DNA of 64,000 bases from Whitmania pigra. Lineage: Eukaryota > Annelida > Clitellata > Hirudinida > Haemopidae. The stretch spans positions 62,001-126,000 of the forward strand of contig JAJTWR010000088.1 in the NCBI GenBank assembly GCA_021613335.1. The letters run 5' to 3'. Every line of letters starts with the position of its first letter. Position 1 is the first letter of the stretch. Positions 25,046 to 36,189 of the stretch are shown piece after piece. A program made the translations under genes and the position numbers. The notes beneath the pieces are model-generated. The model had not been told where the DNA came from. It worked only from the letters and a program-made list of their open reading frames with translations, and did no database searches.

Positions 25046-27928
25046 TTATTCTGTTCTTTCAGAAACTTTTAAATGTATTCCATTGGATGAATTTAGTGTA
25101 ACAGCCATTATTCTCTGAGGCTTAAAATTTTCTTTCACAGTAAAATTGAATCTTTAAAGTAAATTTGATTAATTAATTTGTAAGTTTAGATGTGCAAAAT
25201 AAAGTTAATGCAAATGCCAAAAGTAATTTAGAAATTATTTAATCACCTCTTCAAACTTCTAGCTAATACAACCTTTATTTCATTCATTGCAAAAGCTTGT
25301 CCAATACAATTTCTGAGTTAAAAACAAAATTGACGTTCATTTACTTCATATTAAATATATAAGTAGATGAATTAATACGTAATTAATGGAGATTATAAAG
25401 CACCAGCTATGAATTCAATTACGTTTAATAAATTCAAATTAATTATCATAAATAATTACCTCAATCCAGCAGAAAAAGGAATATATGCAAATGAATCCAT
25501 ATCAAGAAGTTTTTCATGTGAAAATCTTTCTGGATCAAACTTCTGCAAACATGTATTAAGTTCAAGATGATTTTAATGCTCAAAATTGTTCTATTTATTT
25601 TGTTTAAACAATAACAATTAAAATATAATATACGAAATTGTACAAATTTTAGGAGCAACAAGAAATTTTGTTAACCAAAGGATTGTTCCAAATTTGAGGA
25701 TGTGTGTGAAGGTTCTTAAGAACAATGATGACCACTGATCCAGCTGGAACAAACTTTCCATCTACGAATACGTCTTCTTCCAATTCCCTTTCAACGTATG
25801 GAACTCCACACAAACGCATCGATTCCTGTATGCATTTGGTGAGATAAGGTAATTCTTGTAAGTCATTCCTTAAAAAAAAGATTTTTACTGATGATTACTG
25901 ATTATCCTTTTGCATTTACGTTGATAGTATTTTGATTAGCCTAATCACTGATGTCTTCAAAATTGTTAAGTACAAACCAGCACATGTAATCGTCTGTGCT
26001 AGTTTTCGTTAAGGTGTCAATTTCTTTCTGGCACATCTTTTGATGATCTGGATGTAATGCCAGATTATACAAAGCCCAAGATATGGCAGATGAAGTAGTT
26101 TCGTAACCTGCATTGATTAACATCAGAACAAATAATTATTAAATTGAAATATGGATAGATTTACGACATACAATGTCAGTTTAATAAGCTAAGGAAGTAT
26201 TAGCAAACTGATTTTAGTTTGTTTAGAAATGAAATAAATCAGTTCATTAAACCTGCAGCTGTAAAGGTGTTTACTTCGTCTTTTATTTCATCATCAGATA
26301 GTCCGACACCATCAGCATCTTTGGATCTCAGCAGTGTGTCCAAAAAGTCGTGATATTTGTCTGCTTCATCGGGAGCGTTCTACGAGAGTAGAAAGAAGGT
26401 GAACTTAAATTTTCTCAAAAAACATTTTCACTTACAAGATTTCAAACAGTCATTTTTTTTTTAAATTTTTAGTTTACCAAATTAACAGAATATGTAATTA
26501 ATTATTAATTTGTATTAATAAAAATTACGTACTGTCATCAAATGTCTTCTTTCCATAATCATGTTGACAGCAAAGTCATTTATTAAATCACAATTTTTCG
26601 AAAATGCTTTGCCATCCTTTGTACTCCAATAAATAATATCTAAATGTTTCCAGGGCTCACTTAACAAACAATAGCTTCTACTGAGTAATATTTCTATTTA
26701 GTTAAAAATTTAAATTTCAAATTTGTACAAAATATAAATGAAGCTTATAACTAGACTCACAATTGGCGTTTTATCCATAATCGTGCCAGTTCAGTTATCG
26801 CTTTTGTATAAAAATGATTTTCTCTAGATAGTTAGAAATATTGATTACTTTATTTAAAAATTATTTAGCATGTAAATTTGTTGTACCCTTTGATTTGTAA
26901 ATCGCTTTCGTACGAAAATATGCATCGCAGTATGATATCAAGAGACAAATTTGAGGCAAATGAGATTATTTCGAATGAGTCTCTGGTCTTTGCAAATGTT
27001 GTAAGTTTGTCCTGACAGTTAATTATAATAGTTTATACAAACATCAGAGAATCAATTGATATAATATATAGTTTATACCAAAAAAATATCTGTTGCTTTG
27101 TTGTTATATTTGATGTAATGTTTCAGAGATTCAAAATTAAAGGTTGGTGTCAACAATTTTCGATTTCTGTGCCATTTTTTGCCATTGGAACAAAGCAGAC
27201 CATCTCCCAACCAATTTATCGTATAACTATACACTTTTGGTTTTCTGCCTATGATATTTTTTCTAAATTAAGAATTTTTTTAGTAAATTTATACGTTTAA
27301 ATAAAACTTTTTATCCATATATGAAAAGAAAAAACTTTATTTATGTCATTCATGTGCAAATCTACATGAATCAGTAAATCATACCTGCTGCCTTCAGCAC
27401 AACTTTGACAGTTTCAGGATGATGAACCACAACGTAAGGATTCAAAAAGTTGATGAGATAGAGTCCGCATGCTTTTGGATATTTTTGCGCTAATTCATAC
27501 AAATATGACAATCCTTCTTCGCCTTGTCCTGATAACTGATAATGTTTCTTGTTTTAGGAGTCGCAAAATAATTACTAAATTATTAACGTAGACGTAAGAC
27601 GTCATTAACCAATTTAATAAAATCAATTATTTGAGACAAAAAATTAACTTATTTGAACGCAAACATTAATACAATAATCATAATTTAATACTTATTATTA
27701 ACATTCGATGTCATCACTTTAAATGATTCCAATATTACAAAAAATGTGTTCTTGCTGTGGTACCTTATGAAGGTGACCTTTCAGCCAATGCTTTTCATCC
27801 ATTGGAAATTGGTCAACTGCTTGTCCAATAATTCTCAATCTCCATATCCAGCGGGCAAAATGGAGGACATAATATAGCGTAAAAGCTACTAAAATTAGTA
27901 TAAGATTTTGAACCAGCTGTACAGTCAT
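25046..27928 (-). CDS. Cytochrome P450, CYP4-clan (intact copy 2)
   Basis: Paralogue of the P450 at 14744-20680 with the same 12-exon structure and phases: 27764-27928, 27385-27535, 27079-27248, 26887-27011, 26761-26823, 26533-26659, 26253-26379, 25978-26107, 25676-25868, 25460-25542, 25247-25312, 25046-25151. Total 1506 nt, 501 aa. I placed the start at 27928 ([16 protein letters not shown]) because it matches the start of the paralogue; a longer in-frame start exists upstream. Motifs: [37 protein letters not shown], ExxR at 368-371, PERF, and haem loop FSAGLRNCIG with Cys447. Introns are short and free of large insertions. No lesion seen. Confidence 0.93.
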
Positions 27929-28244
27929 CTTGAAAATCTTGAGCAACTTGATGATGGTTCTGCAATTGTGTATTTGTTGAGCCAAAGAAAATTAATAGTT
28001 ATGCAGATTCTTTCAAATTGAATTCGAAATAGAAACCCGGTCTATCGAAGCGTTCGAAAATATGTTTAATTCAAACAAGACTTTTATTTGTAAGATATTT
28101 TGAACTTTGTCTTTGAGGACAAAGGATAAACGAATCCGATTTTGAAACTTGAACATGTGAATCTGTTTAACAAATGCATAGTTTTTTTTTTGTCTAAAGT
28201 AATTTTTTAAAGCATCAATTCGGAAAAAAAGCTTTCTCCTTCGC

Positions 28245-28372
28245 TATAAGCGATGAGCATATTTGTTGTTGCTATGAACTTGTCCTTGGCTATTTTAACG
28301 GGGTTATTTTGTGTTGCTGTTTTGAAGGGGCTATTTTGTCGACGGGCTATTATGACGGGATGCATTTCCATT
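28245..28372. repeat. Fragment of the foldback-type element
   Basis: Degenerate units of GGCTATTTTGTCGACGGGCTATT type, as in the arms of the elements at 32089-32291 and 32999-34024. Only one arm remains. Confidence 0.6.
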
Positions 28373-28509
28373 GATCACTATTATTACAATTTCTTCTTTT
28401 GACTGATTTTGATAATAAACATTCAAAATTGAATAAATATGCAAACTGATATCTTTAAATTTACTTGTTAAATATTGGATGATTATTAATAGTAAAAAAA
28501 AACAAGTAC

Positions 28510-30816
28510 AAAAACTCATTGTGACCTTCAATTCTTGCACAGCAAAAGCTTGAAAAATTCAATTTTTGAAAGCAGTTAAAGGCTATTAATTAAGATTAAG
28601 TAAATTAATAAATCTCTCTAAAAAAGTAAGTAAATGAAATAAACACAAAATAATATTAATGCATTGACTAAAACAAATTTATTTGAGTAAAATTAAACGA
28701 TAACCTCAAATCCGCAGAAAAAGGAGTATAAGAAAATGGGTCCATTTGATCCGAACGTTTCCATTGAAAATCTCTCGGCATCAAATCTCTTCAAATGAAA
28801 AGTGTATTTATCATTAAAAGTTTCTATAACATCTTTTTTAAACCTTTTAATTAGAAAAAAAGGAAATTCTGATCATAGAATTTTGTTTATTGAATAACAC
28901 TAATAATTGAAGTCTGCTGGCAGACGCAGAAACATGTGAAAAACATGAAGGCCCGAGCTTTGGATATTGGCCAGTTTTTTAGAACTTCTAACGAGCTCTC
29001 AATTCAAGAAAAGTAAATCAAACTGAGTCAGTGGTGACGGCTTTTATGGCCGAACACAGTACACGTTTTTGCAAAACAATTTTTTCGCGTGTGAAGTTGG
29101 TCAAAACTGGCTAACAAACTCTTGTTTAGGACGGTGAGCTGTCGCTTGTTATCCGAACAAGCAATTGCCAGGGTTGGATGTTGTTCCAAGTTTATTTCTA
29201 GCAAGAGCGTAGTTGATAATGCGATGGACGGACGTTGTTGGCAGAGATATGACAACAAACATAACACCCAAGACTCAAATTAAATTTTGCTAATTATGAG
29301 GATATAGATTCAAATACTGACCATGTAGAATATTTAAAATAAAATTATGTTTGACTTATTTTATTATTGATCTAATCTTTATTTAATTTTGATGATTTAT
29401 GGTGATGCAATATCTGACCTTTCATAAAATCAATTGCTTAATCTTTCTAATTAATTTAATCATGCAGAATTACAATTGATGAAATGCAAGCAAGATCAAT
29501 TAAACTGTTGATCTGTTAAACTTTTGAATTAAAATAACATTGTGTTTGATTTGTTTCATTAACAATCTGATCTTTACGTAGTAGAACCTGTAAGTAGGAA
29601 CCTGTGGCTATGTGTAATAACATAAATAGTAATTAAAAAAACGATTAAAATTGACAGTAAAAGCTGGTTTAATATGATCTAGGCTGTTCTTAGTTTATTT
29701 GGTCGGGCGACCTGGGCTTTTTTCAAAAAATTCACTGGCTCTGGTTACGACAGTGGCATCGCCGACAAGAATATGAAGTTGAATTAAATTAAGATAAACA
29801 AATATAAATTTAATAAGACTGAGCTCTAAATTACATAAGCTTGTTAAGCATGTTAATGCAGAAAAGTTTTTTAAAAAATGTTAAAAATCAAATACATGTG
29901 AAAACTAAAATAACGAAAGCAATTAAGAATGAAGTCATCATGTTACTTGTTAAGTAATGTCAAGTTAATCGTATAAATGCTTACCAGAAAAACATCTGCA
30001 GCTTTATTAGCAGGTTTTATGTAGAATTTGAGTGCTTCGTATTGAAAAGTAGGTGTCAGCAATTTTCTGCTCCTTTTCCATTTCTTGCAAGTTGATAATA
30101 CTAGACCGTCTCCTAACCATTTCTTTCCTTAGTGATGAACGCCAAAGAAGACAGGTTTTTTGCCCTAATTTTTAATTGCTGAATATTAATAAGTTGTTGG
30201 AACGGCTTGTTTAATGTGTTTATCAAATTTTAGCAATCAAGTTAATAAAATGAAGCGTAGGTATAATATTACAGTGGTTTGGAATTGAATAACATAAAAT
30301 TATTATATTAATAATAATTGATAGTGTAACGGCAGCTTTCAGAACAACTTTGACGGTGTCGGGTTGATGAACCACAACATAAGGTTTCAAAAAATTAATA
30401 AAATAAAGACTTCATGCTAAGGATATTTTTTAACTAATTCCCAAAAATATGATAACCCTTCCTCGCCTTACCCTGATAACTGTTAGTTATGTTTTATTTT
30501 GCTTTCGTTTTAAAATCAAGTTGTAGTTTAGTAATTGAATGTAATGAATCTGGTTAAATCTGAAATTAATAGCGTTATCATCGATTGAAAAATAATGTTT
30601 AACTACACAGCATCGACATGTGAGTTAAAACTATAATTTAATAGACTGACTTCTAAACTTTTTAAGTTGACCTTTCAGCCAATGCTTATCGTCCACAGGA
30701 AAATGATTGATTGGCTTTTCCAATAACTTGATGCACTTCCACAATATTCGGATAAAAATATAAATGTATTAAACAAGAGCACAAAATGATCAAACTATTT
30801 GGAAGGAATGTAATCA
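28510..30816 (-). pseudogene. CYP4-like P450 relic (exons 1-3, 10, 11)
   Basis: Minus-strand remnants in gene order: exon 1 about 30661-30816 with a frameshift before the DDKHWLKG block, exon 2 about 30331-30480, exon 3 about 29985-30163 with KKWLGDGLVLSTCKKW preceded by a stop, exon 10 about 28706-28797 (FDAERFS, haem loop shifted out of frame), exon 11 about 28520-28575, where the codon for the haem-ligand cysteine is no longer Cys (reads NWIFQAFA in place of NCIGQAFA). Exons 4-9 are missing. Transcription of a short product cannot be excluded but a P450 cannot be made. Confidence 0.75.
28930..29275 (+). mobile_element. Possible hAT-like transposase fragment
   Basis: A less AT-rich patch whose plus-strand frames include TAFMAEHSTRFCKTIFSRVK, reminiscent of the AEHNLPF..DH segment of hAT/DUF4371 transposases. 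Short, frameshifted and without ends, so tentative. Confidence 0.3.
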
Positions 30817-30839
30817 TGATGGTTGCGATAAATCTATTT

Positions 30840-31389
30840 ACTTTGTTCTAATTAAATTTACTAAAATCTTACAAGTGACGTTTTCAAACTATTTAATGCA
30901 CATTTATCGAGAAACTCTTACATTAGTTGTATTTAAAAATATAAAAACAATCCGATGAAGAAACTTATTAGGCACCGTGTTTTTGTCTCTGCTAAGTTGT
31001 AAATTTGTTAAACGAACTTTAAACGTTGTCCTTCAATTTTTAAACATGTGAATTCTGTTGCTTCAGATGTTTTAAACATCTTTCTTAACTTGTTTGTTTT
31101 TAACTTAAGTAACAAAGGAATATAATTGAAGGCAATTTTGATTATGAATATATAAACTCGATCTGAGTAATTTAGAATAACATTGAATAATAAAAAAACA
31201 TTTTGTCTCGCCCTAAAAGGGTTTTGCATATATGCTTAACTTTTTTTTGTATGTTTTTCGATTTTCAACGACATGACGATTTCTTATATACCCGTGTAAA
31301 TCATCGTCGGAAATTATTATTATATTATTGTTAGTAAATCATAATGTTAATCATATGATCATAACATCAAAGTTTTTATTCATTGTTGC
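30840..31389. other. Noncoding stretch
   Basis: AT-rich, between the P450 relic and the duplicated elongin-C segment. The ORF at 31008-31229 is not supported. Confidence 0.4.
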
Positions 31390-31533
31390 AAGTGATTCAT
31401 TTTATTTTCAAAATAAGGAAACAAATTTAAATTGCACAACATTAATTAATTTGGTTAAATTGAACAAGATACTTTCCTTCAAAAACAAATAATAGATTTA
31501 CAAAATATCAATGTTTGGATATGAGCCAATATT

Positions 31534-31863
31534 TTAGAGATCAAGATAATTTGCAGCGATCAGCAAATCCAATGCATCCTCAAGTTCTGGTTCATAGGCT
31601 GGCGGTTCTTCACAGTTCTTATACTTTTCCCTGTATTCCAAAAATCCGCAGATCTTTTCAAGTATAGTTCCTGGAATAGCTTCTAATATGACCTCGTTCA
31701 GATCGTCTCCATCATCCGGATCACATTCCAATGCCGCCCTGATAAAACTTGAAGTACATGCATGTTCTCTCAGAGCATAAAAAACTTGTTCATCCGAAGA
31801 CACCAATTTGACATACAGTGAATCTGGTCCTTTGCAGTCATCATCTCTAGGAGCAAATGCCAT
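31534..31863 (-). CDS. Elongin-C-like BTB/Skp1-fold protein, copy A (intronless)
   Basis: 109 aa, close to the 112-aa length of animal elongin C, which bridges elongin B and BC-box proteins in CUL2/CUL5 ubiquitin ligases and in the elongin transcription factor. Family signatures in order: GPDSLYVKLVSSD (residues 12-24), REHACTSSFIRAAL (usual REHALTSGTIKAML), NEVILEAIPGTILEKIC, YREKYKN and the C-terminal LDLLIAANYLDL (usual LELLMAANFLD). The loop and acidic patch (ECDPDDGDD) differ from canonical elongin C, suggesting a diverged paralogue. A single exon points to a retrocopy that kept its frame. A second copy at 36336-36665 differs by one residue (R6 here, S6 there). Confidence 0.88.
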   Translation of the reverse strand: MAFAPRDDDCKGPDSLYVKLVSSDEQVFYALREHACTSSFIRAALECDPDDGDDLNEVILEAIPGTILEKICGFLEYREKYKNCEEPPAYEPELEDALDLLIAANYLDL

Positions 31864-32088
31864 CGTTAAAATTGATCAAAAATTATTACTTACTGGAAGT
31901 CGTTGCCGATGAATTTCCTTAGAAATGCTGCACAGACTTTAAAAACAAAAGACTATAAATTGATCAATATTGATTTGAAATTTTATTTTTACAAACATTT
32001 ATTGTTATTATTAGGAGCAGTGTTGTAAAACTAGTTAAGATATGGAATTATTTTGGAAATAAAGAAAAGTCCATTTTTTGTGAAAATC

Positions 32089-32291
32089 GGCACCCCGTCA
32101 AAATAGCCCGGCGACAAAATAGCCCCGTCAAAACAGCACCATCAAAACATAAAACTCATTTCATTTAATCAAATTTTAAATCAGTTATCGGTTAATGTCT
32201 TCAACTCATATAAGTATTTTTTTATAAAGTTATATTGACGGGGATGTTTTGACGGGGCTATTTTGTCGCTGGGCTATTTTGACGGGTCACC
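32089..32291. mobile_element. Short foldback-type element, 203 bp, 9-bp target duplication
   Basis: Starts GGCACCCCGTCAAAATAGCC and ends with its near inverse complement (GCTATTTTGACGGGTCACC). Flanked by GTGAAAATC on both sides (32080-32088, 32292-32300). The paralogous copy at 36.9 kb lacks the element, which confirms the boundaries. The arms are built from AAAATAGCCC(G)GGCGAC / CCCGTCAAAACAGC sub-repeats. Confidence 0.9.
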
Positions 32292-32341
32292 GTGAAAATC
32301 ATTATGTTGATCACTAAATAAAGCAAAGTTATGAATTCTTT

Positions 32342-32989
32342 TACACTTGTTTCCATTGCTAAGTTTTGTTTTTTGTTCTACAAAACTATTGAGATTGGCT
32401 TCTGATCAAATACTTTATTTGACCCTGATGATACCGTGCCGATTTGAAACTTTTCTACTTATCTAAAATATTAAAAAAAAATTTAATATTTATTTCTTAT
32501 TTCTAAAGCATATTTATATTCCTGATTTTTAGTTATAACTACACATCATAAACATTTTTATTATTCAAGTAAACATACTGAACCAACAAACAGTTGCTTT
32601 TTTTTTTACAATTTTTCTAATTACAAATAAATAATTAAAACATTGAAACTCAAACAATAACCAATTTTTTCCAATAAAAAACTATTTGAGCCCACATGAC
32701 TTGATGCTGTTTTGAGTGATTTCAATGTGTGCATTTGCATCGTTTTTAGTTTGTGACATTCAAATGAGTCAAGTGATAAGTCAAGGCAGTTGACTAAAAT
32801 GCCGATTCTTGCTTTCTTTAACTTGGTATACAAATTTGAATTTGATCTCCAGGTAGTAATCAAGTATTAATAATTTGAAATGAAATTATTTTGAATTATT
32901 GGATGTAGTTGAATCGAAAACTACATATATATAACATATGAAATAAAATCTTTAATTATTAATGTCTACAATCATCTCAAGTTGAGGAT
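32342..32989. other. Noncoding stretch
   Basis: AT-rich; the ORF at 32621-32863 is not supported. Confidence 0.4.
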
Positions 32990-32998
32990 ATGAAGATG

Positions 32999-34024
32999 GG
33001 CACCCCGTCATAACAGCCCAGCGACAGAATAGCCCCGGCAAAACAGCCCCGTCAAAACAGCCCGGCGTCAAAACAGCCCGGCGTCAAAATAGCTCAAGAC
33101 AAAACAGCCCCGACAAAACCGCCCCGACAAAACAGCCCCGTCGAAACAGCCCGGCGTCAAAATAGCCCAGGACGGGAAAATCCCGTCAAAATGGCCCCGT
33201 CAAAATAGCCCCGACAAAATAGCCCCGACAAAATAGCCCCGACAAAATAGCCCGACGACAAAATAGCCCAGGACAAAACAACCCGGCGACAAAATAGCCC
33301 CGTCAAAACAGCCCTGTCACCAGGCTCGGACTGGCTTAAAAAACCGGCCCGGGAACTTTTATTTAACTCCTACTTTGATCAACTTAAACATAAGAAACAC
33401 TAGAGTCTAAAATTTCTATTCACTATTAACTATTATAACAGCTTTTTCATCGTTTCACTAGTCGATGCTAAAACATCAATGATTTCATTGTTATTGATTC
33501 TTGGAAAAGAGTCTTTCTCACAAGACATCAGCATGAATGATCGTAGAATTGACTGGTTCAGAAAATTTCTTAATCTGTTCAAAACGTATTTCAATTTTGA
33601 AAACGACCCCTCACAAGCAACTTGTGATCAGGATAATGTCAACACAAATTTGTAAGCCAGATACAAATTTGAATAAGGAAGACTATGCAAATTAAACTTC
33701 TGGAGAACAATAATAACAACAAACAATACTCAAAACGATCAAAGCATTCAAGCCACTAATTTCGAATTAAATTTTGATTCAGTTTCACAACATTTTTAAA
33801 AAATACTTTGACATGGAGTTATCATGGGGCTATTTTGACGGGGCTATTATGTCGCCGAGCTATTTTGTCGCCGGGTTGTTTTGTCCTGGGCTATGTTGTC
33901 GCCGGGCTATTTTGTCGGGGCTATTTTGACGGGGCCATTTTGACGGGATTTTCCGTCCTGTGCTATTTTGACGGGGCTGTTTTGTCGGGGCTATTCTGTC
34001 GCCGGGCTGTTATGACGGGTCACC
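32999..34024. mobile_element. Foldback-type element, 1026 bp, carrying a hAT fragment
   Basis: Left arm 32999-33317 and right arm about 33816-34024 are inverted arrays of units such as AAAACAGCCCCGTC and AAAATAGCCCGGCGAC. The ends are GGCACCCCGTCATAACAGCC and its near inverse complement. The 9-bp target duplication ATGAAGATG flanks it (32990-32998, 34025-34033). The middle contains, on the minus strand, the C-terminal segment of a hAT transposase with its own CAGGCTCGGACTGG end at 33321. Long sub-repeated inverted arms plus 9-bp duplications are typical of foldback elements; Mutator-like elements also make 9-bp duplications. Confidence 0.88.
33321..33815 (-). mobile_element. hAT transposase C-terminal fragment inside the foldback element
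   Basis: Minus-strand frame reads QVACEGSFSKLKYVLNRLRN, then SILRSFMLMSCEKD and NNNEIIDVLA, which is the hAT dimerisation region (usual SAERSFSKLK..LRSTM..ERL..L). One end carries hAT-like CAGGCTCGGACTGGC. Either nested insertion or capture. Confidence 0.7.
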
Positions 34025-34114
34025 ATGAAGATGATTTCACTGATTATATTGGTGTCATGCATCTTCAGAGAAGCAAGTCTTACAAGCGGTGATGTTTTCA
34101 AATATAATTGATTT

Positions 34115-34250
34115 TGCCATTCATATATATAACAACCTGTCTCCCATCATCGGGTCACAACCTACGCTCGAGCTCTTCAAGTGTCAGTTGAAGACCTACT
34201 TCTTCAAGCTATCCCTTCAGGAACTAAGGTGCCTCTGATGCTACACTTAA
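34115..34250 (+). mobile_element. LINE ORF2 tail fragment
   Basis: Plus-strand reading contains PTLELFKCQLKTYFFKLSL, like the last residues of L2-type ORF2 proteins (LF..FKSKLKTHLF). Very short. Confidence 0.4.
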
Positions 34251-34533
34251 GGCAAGTTTTTTTTTCAAACTTTTCAACTTTTCAAGTTTAATATTAAGAA
34301 GATATTCTTTAAATATATAAGAAATTCAAATTATATTCAAAACAGTACTTGCCAGTCCATACTATTTCATTTCCCCTCTATAGCTGACTGCTAAATAGAA
34401 TCCTAAACATCTGTTCTGATCGATTATTATCTACACTTTTGCTCTTGGTGATAACCAGGTTTTACAACTAGTTGCACAAAAGCAGTAACAAATTATTAAT
34501 CTCAATCTTCTCAAGAATATCACATTTAATGCA

Positions 34534-35943
34534 GGTCAGATAAATATTTCCACAGTTAAAAAACAAACAGGAGATTGTCAACGCATTAAAAAGAAATAAA
34601 GATACATACACCATTGAAATATTCGACTTTGTTGATCATGCTTCTTACAAAAGGTATGAATTGATGTAGTCATAGTAATTTGCTAAGAATTTGAAATAAT
34701 ATACTTTTTTTTTCTTATTTATCATGAACATTTCAAATATGAAAAAAAACAATATTTCAAAATATTACATTTTTTTGTTTTCTGTTTTAATCTTGCTAAT
34801 ATCAATGATATTTAAAATAACTTTTTACTTTATTAAAATTAATATATTTTGTAGTTTATTTATGGCAGTTAATATTAATTTAAGTGGACATTTAAGGTGA
34901 GAAGAATATACGAACAAATCAATTTGCTAGGAATTTGGATAACATGTGCTGTGGTCGGATATTACATTGAGGATGTAGGCCATAAATATCTTACTTTATT
35001 TGTTTAATTACAAATGCAACATATAAAATAAAATAATTTGAGGGTTTCAAATAATATTTTGTGTTCTTAAAGAGGCCCGATCCGAACTTTATGTACAAGG
35101 CCCAAAAAGGACATGACACAATAAATGGAACCTATGCAGCAGATTTATTCAAAAACTAGATTTTAAAAATTCAGCAATCGAATTAGCAAATCGCAACCAA
35201 ATTTGATGTTACAATTTTTTTCACAGGATATATTTATTATAAAATTAAACTATTGCATTTGTATTTAGCCAGTACACTGAATCCCGAAATTGTGATTAAT
35301 GAATCTGTTTTGATGCCAATCGCCCGACTATTTATAAACCGCTCCTATCCTTGGCCACTTTGCCGATGCAAGTTGGGTTGCCAACACGTCAAATTGCAGT
35401 TTCCTTTGCCCCAGAAACAAAAAATCAGAAAATACAAATAGCTTTCAGTAGAAAATAACTCAAAACTTAATTATATAAATTAATTTCTTAAGCTTTAACT
35501 TTATTAAATTATTAATGTTAAAATATATATAATGAAAATAAAATTTATTTGAGCATTTACTTGCAATGACAACCAACGTCATCTTTAGATTTATTTGTAT
35601 AAATTAGTTTAAATTAGAATTGAAATTAGTGTAATTGTAAAATATAAATAAAGATAATGACAATTTAAACAAAATATAGGGAATACTTTAATATTTAATT
35701 AGATTATTCATTAATTGCAGTTTACTTTTTTTAAGAGTAAACATTTTTCAATTTCTTGTTGTAATTTCTATTATCTTTTAGTTATTCTCTCCTTTGGTAT
35801 TGATTCAATAATTTACGTCATAAGGTATAACTTCTTGACTGGAAATAGCTGCGGAAATGTTGGTTCAGCATGCACAGCAAAAGGAATTCCGATAGTCAGG
35901 AACGGCGATTTCATTTCCACAGCTTAAGTGACTGCTCAACAAA
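34534..35943 (+). pseudogene. Reprolysin metalloprotease relic
   Basis: Remnants of a paralogue of the gene at 41177-45761, in order: exon 2 at about 34534-34653 (frameshifted, ending TYTIEIFDFVDHASYKR), exon 4 at about 34900-34974 (IWITCAVVGYYIED) and exon 6 at about 35840-35943 (GNVGSACTAKGIPIV). In the last piece a stop interrupts the frame and the zinc-site HExxH reads QQIAN, so both zinc histidines and the catalytic Glu are gone. Exons 3, 5 and 7-10 were not found. It is catalytically dead. Confidence 0.78.
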
Positions 35944-36021
35944 TAGCAAACAAGTAAGATTCAACTTGACAATTAATTACTGGTTATTTATTAAATTAAT
36001 TGTATTTTAAATAAAAAAAAA

Positions 36022-36130
36022 CCACAACATACGGTTTTAAAAAATTAAAAAAATAAAGTCCGCATGCTCCTTAAAAAGGATATTTTTCAACTAATTCCGA
36101 AAAATATGATAACCCTTCTTCGCCTTGAGA
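36022..36130 (-). pseudogene. CYP4-like P450 exon 2 relic
   Basis: Isolated, decayed copy of P450 exon 2, closest to the exon 2 at 30331-30480 (shared ATTTTT..AACTAATTCC..AAAATATGATAACCCTTC). No other P450 exons nearby. Confidence 0.65.
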
Positions 36131-36189
36131 CGAAAAATCAAGCTGACTTAAATTAATAACATTTAGCCTTTATTAATTTTTGCATATGA

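Larger units (their letters stand above)
31390..32340. repeat. Segmental duplication, copy A
   Basis: The whole stretch around the elongin-C-like gene recurs at 36190-36932 with very few differences. Copy A differs mainly by the insertion of a 203-bp foldback element at 32089-32291. Confidence 0.9.

Noticed and set aside
32089..34024. CRISPR-like array
   Set aside because: Repeat units are contiguous without unique spacers, form inverted arms and are bounded by target duplications: a transposable element.
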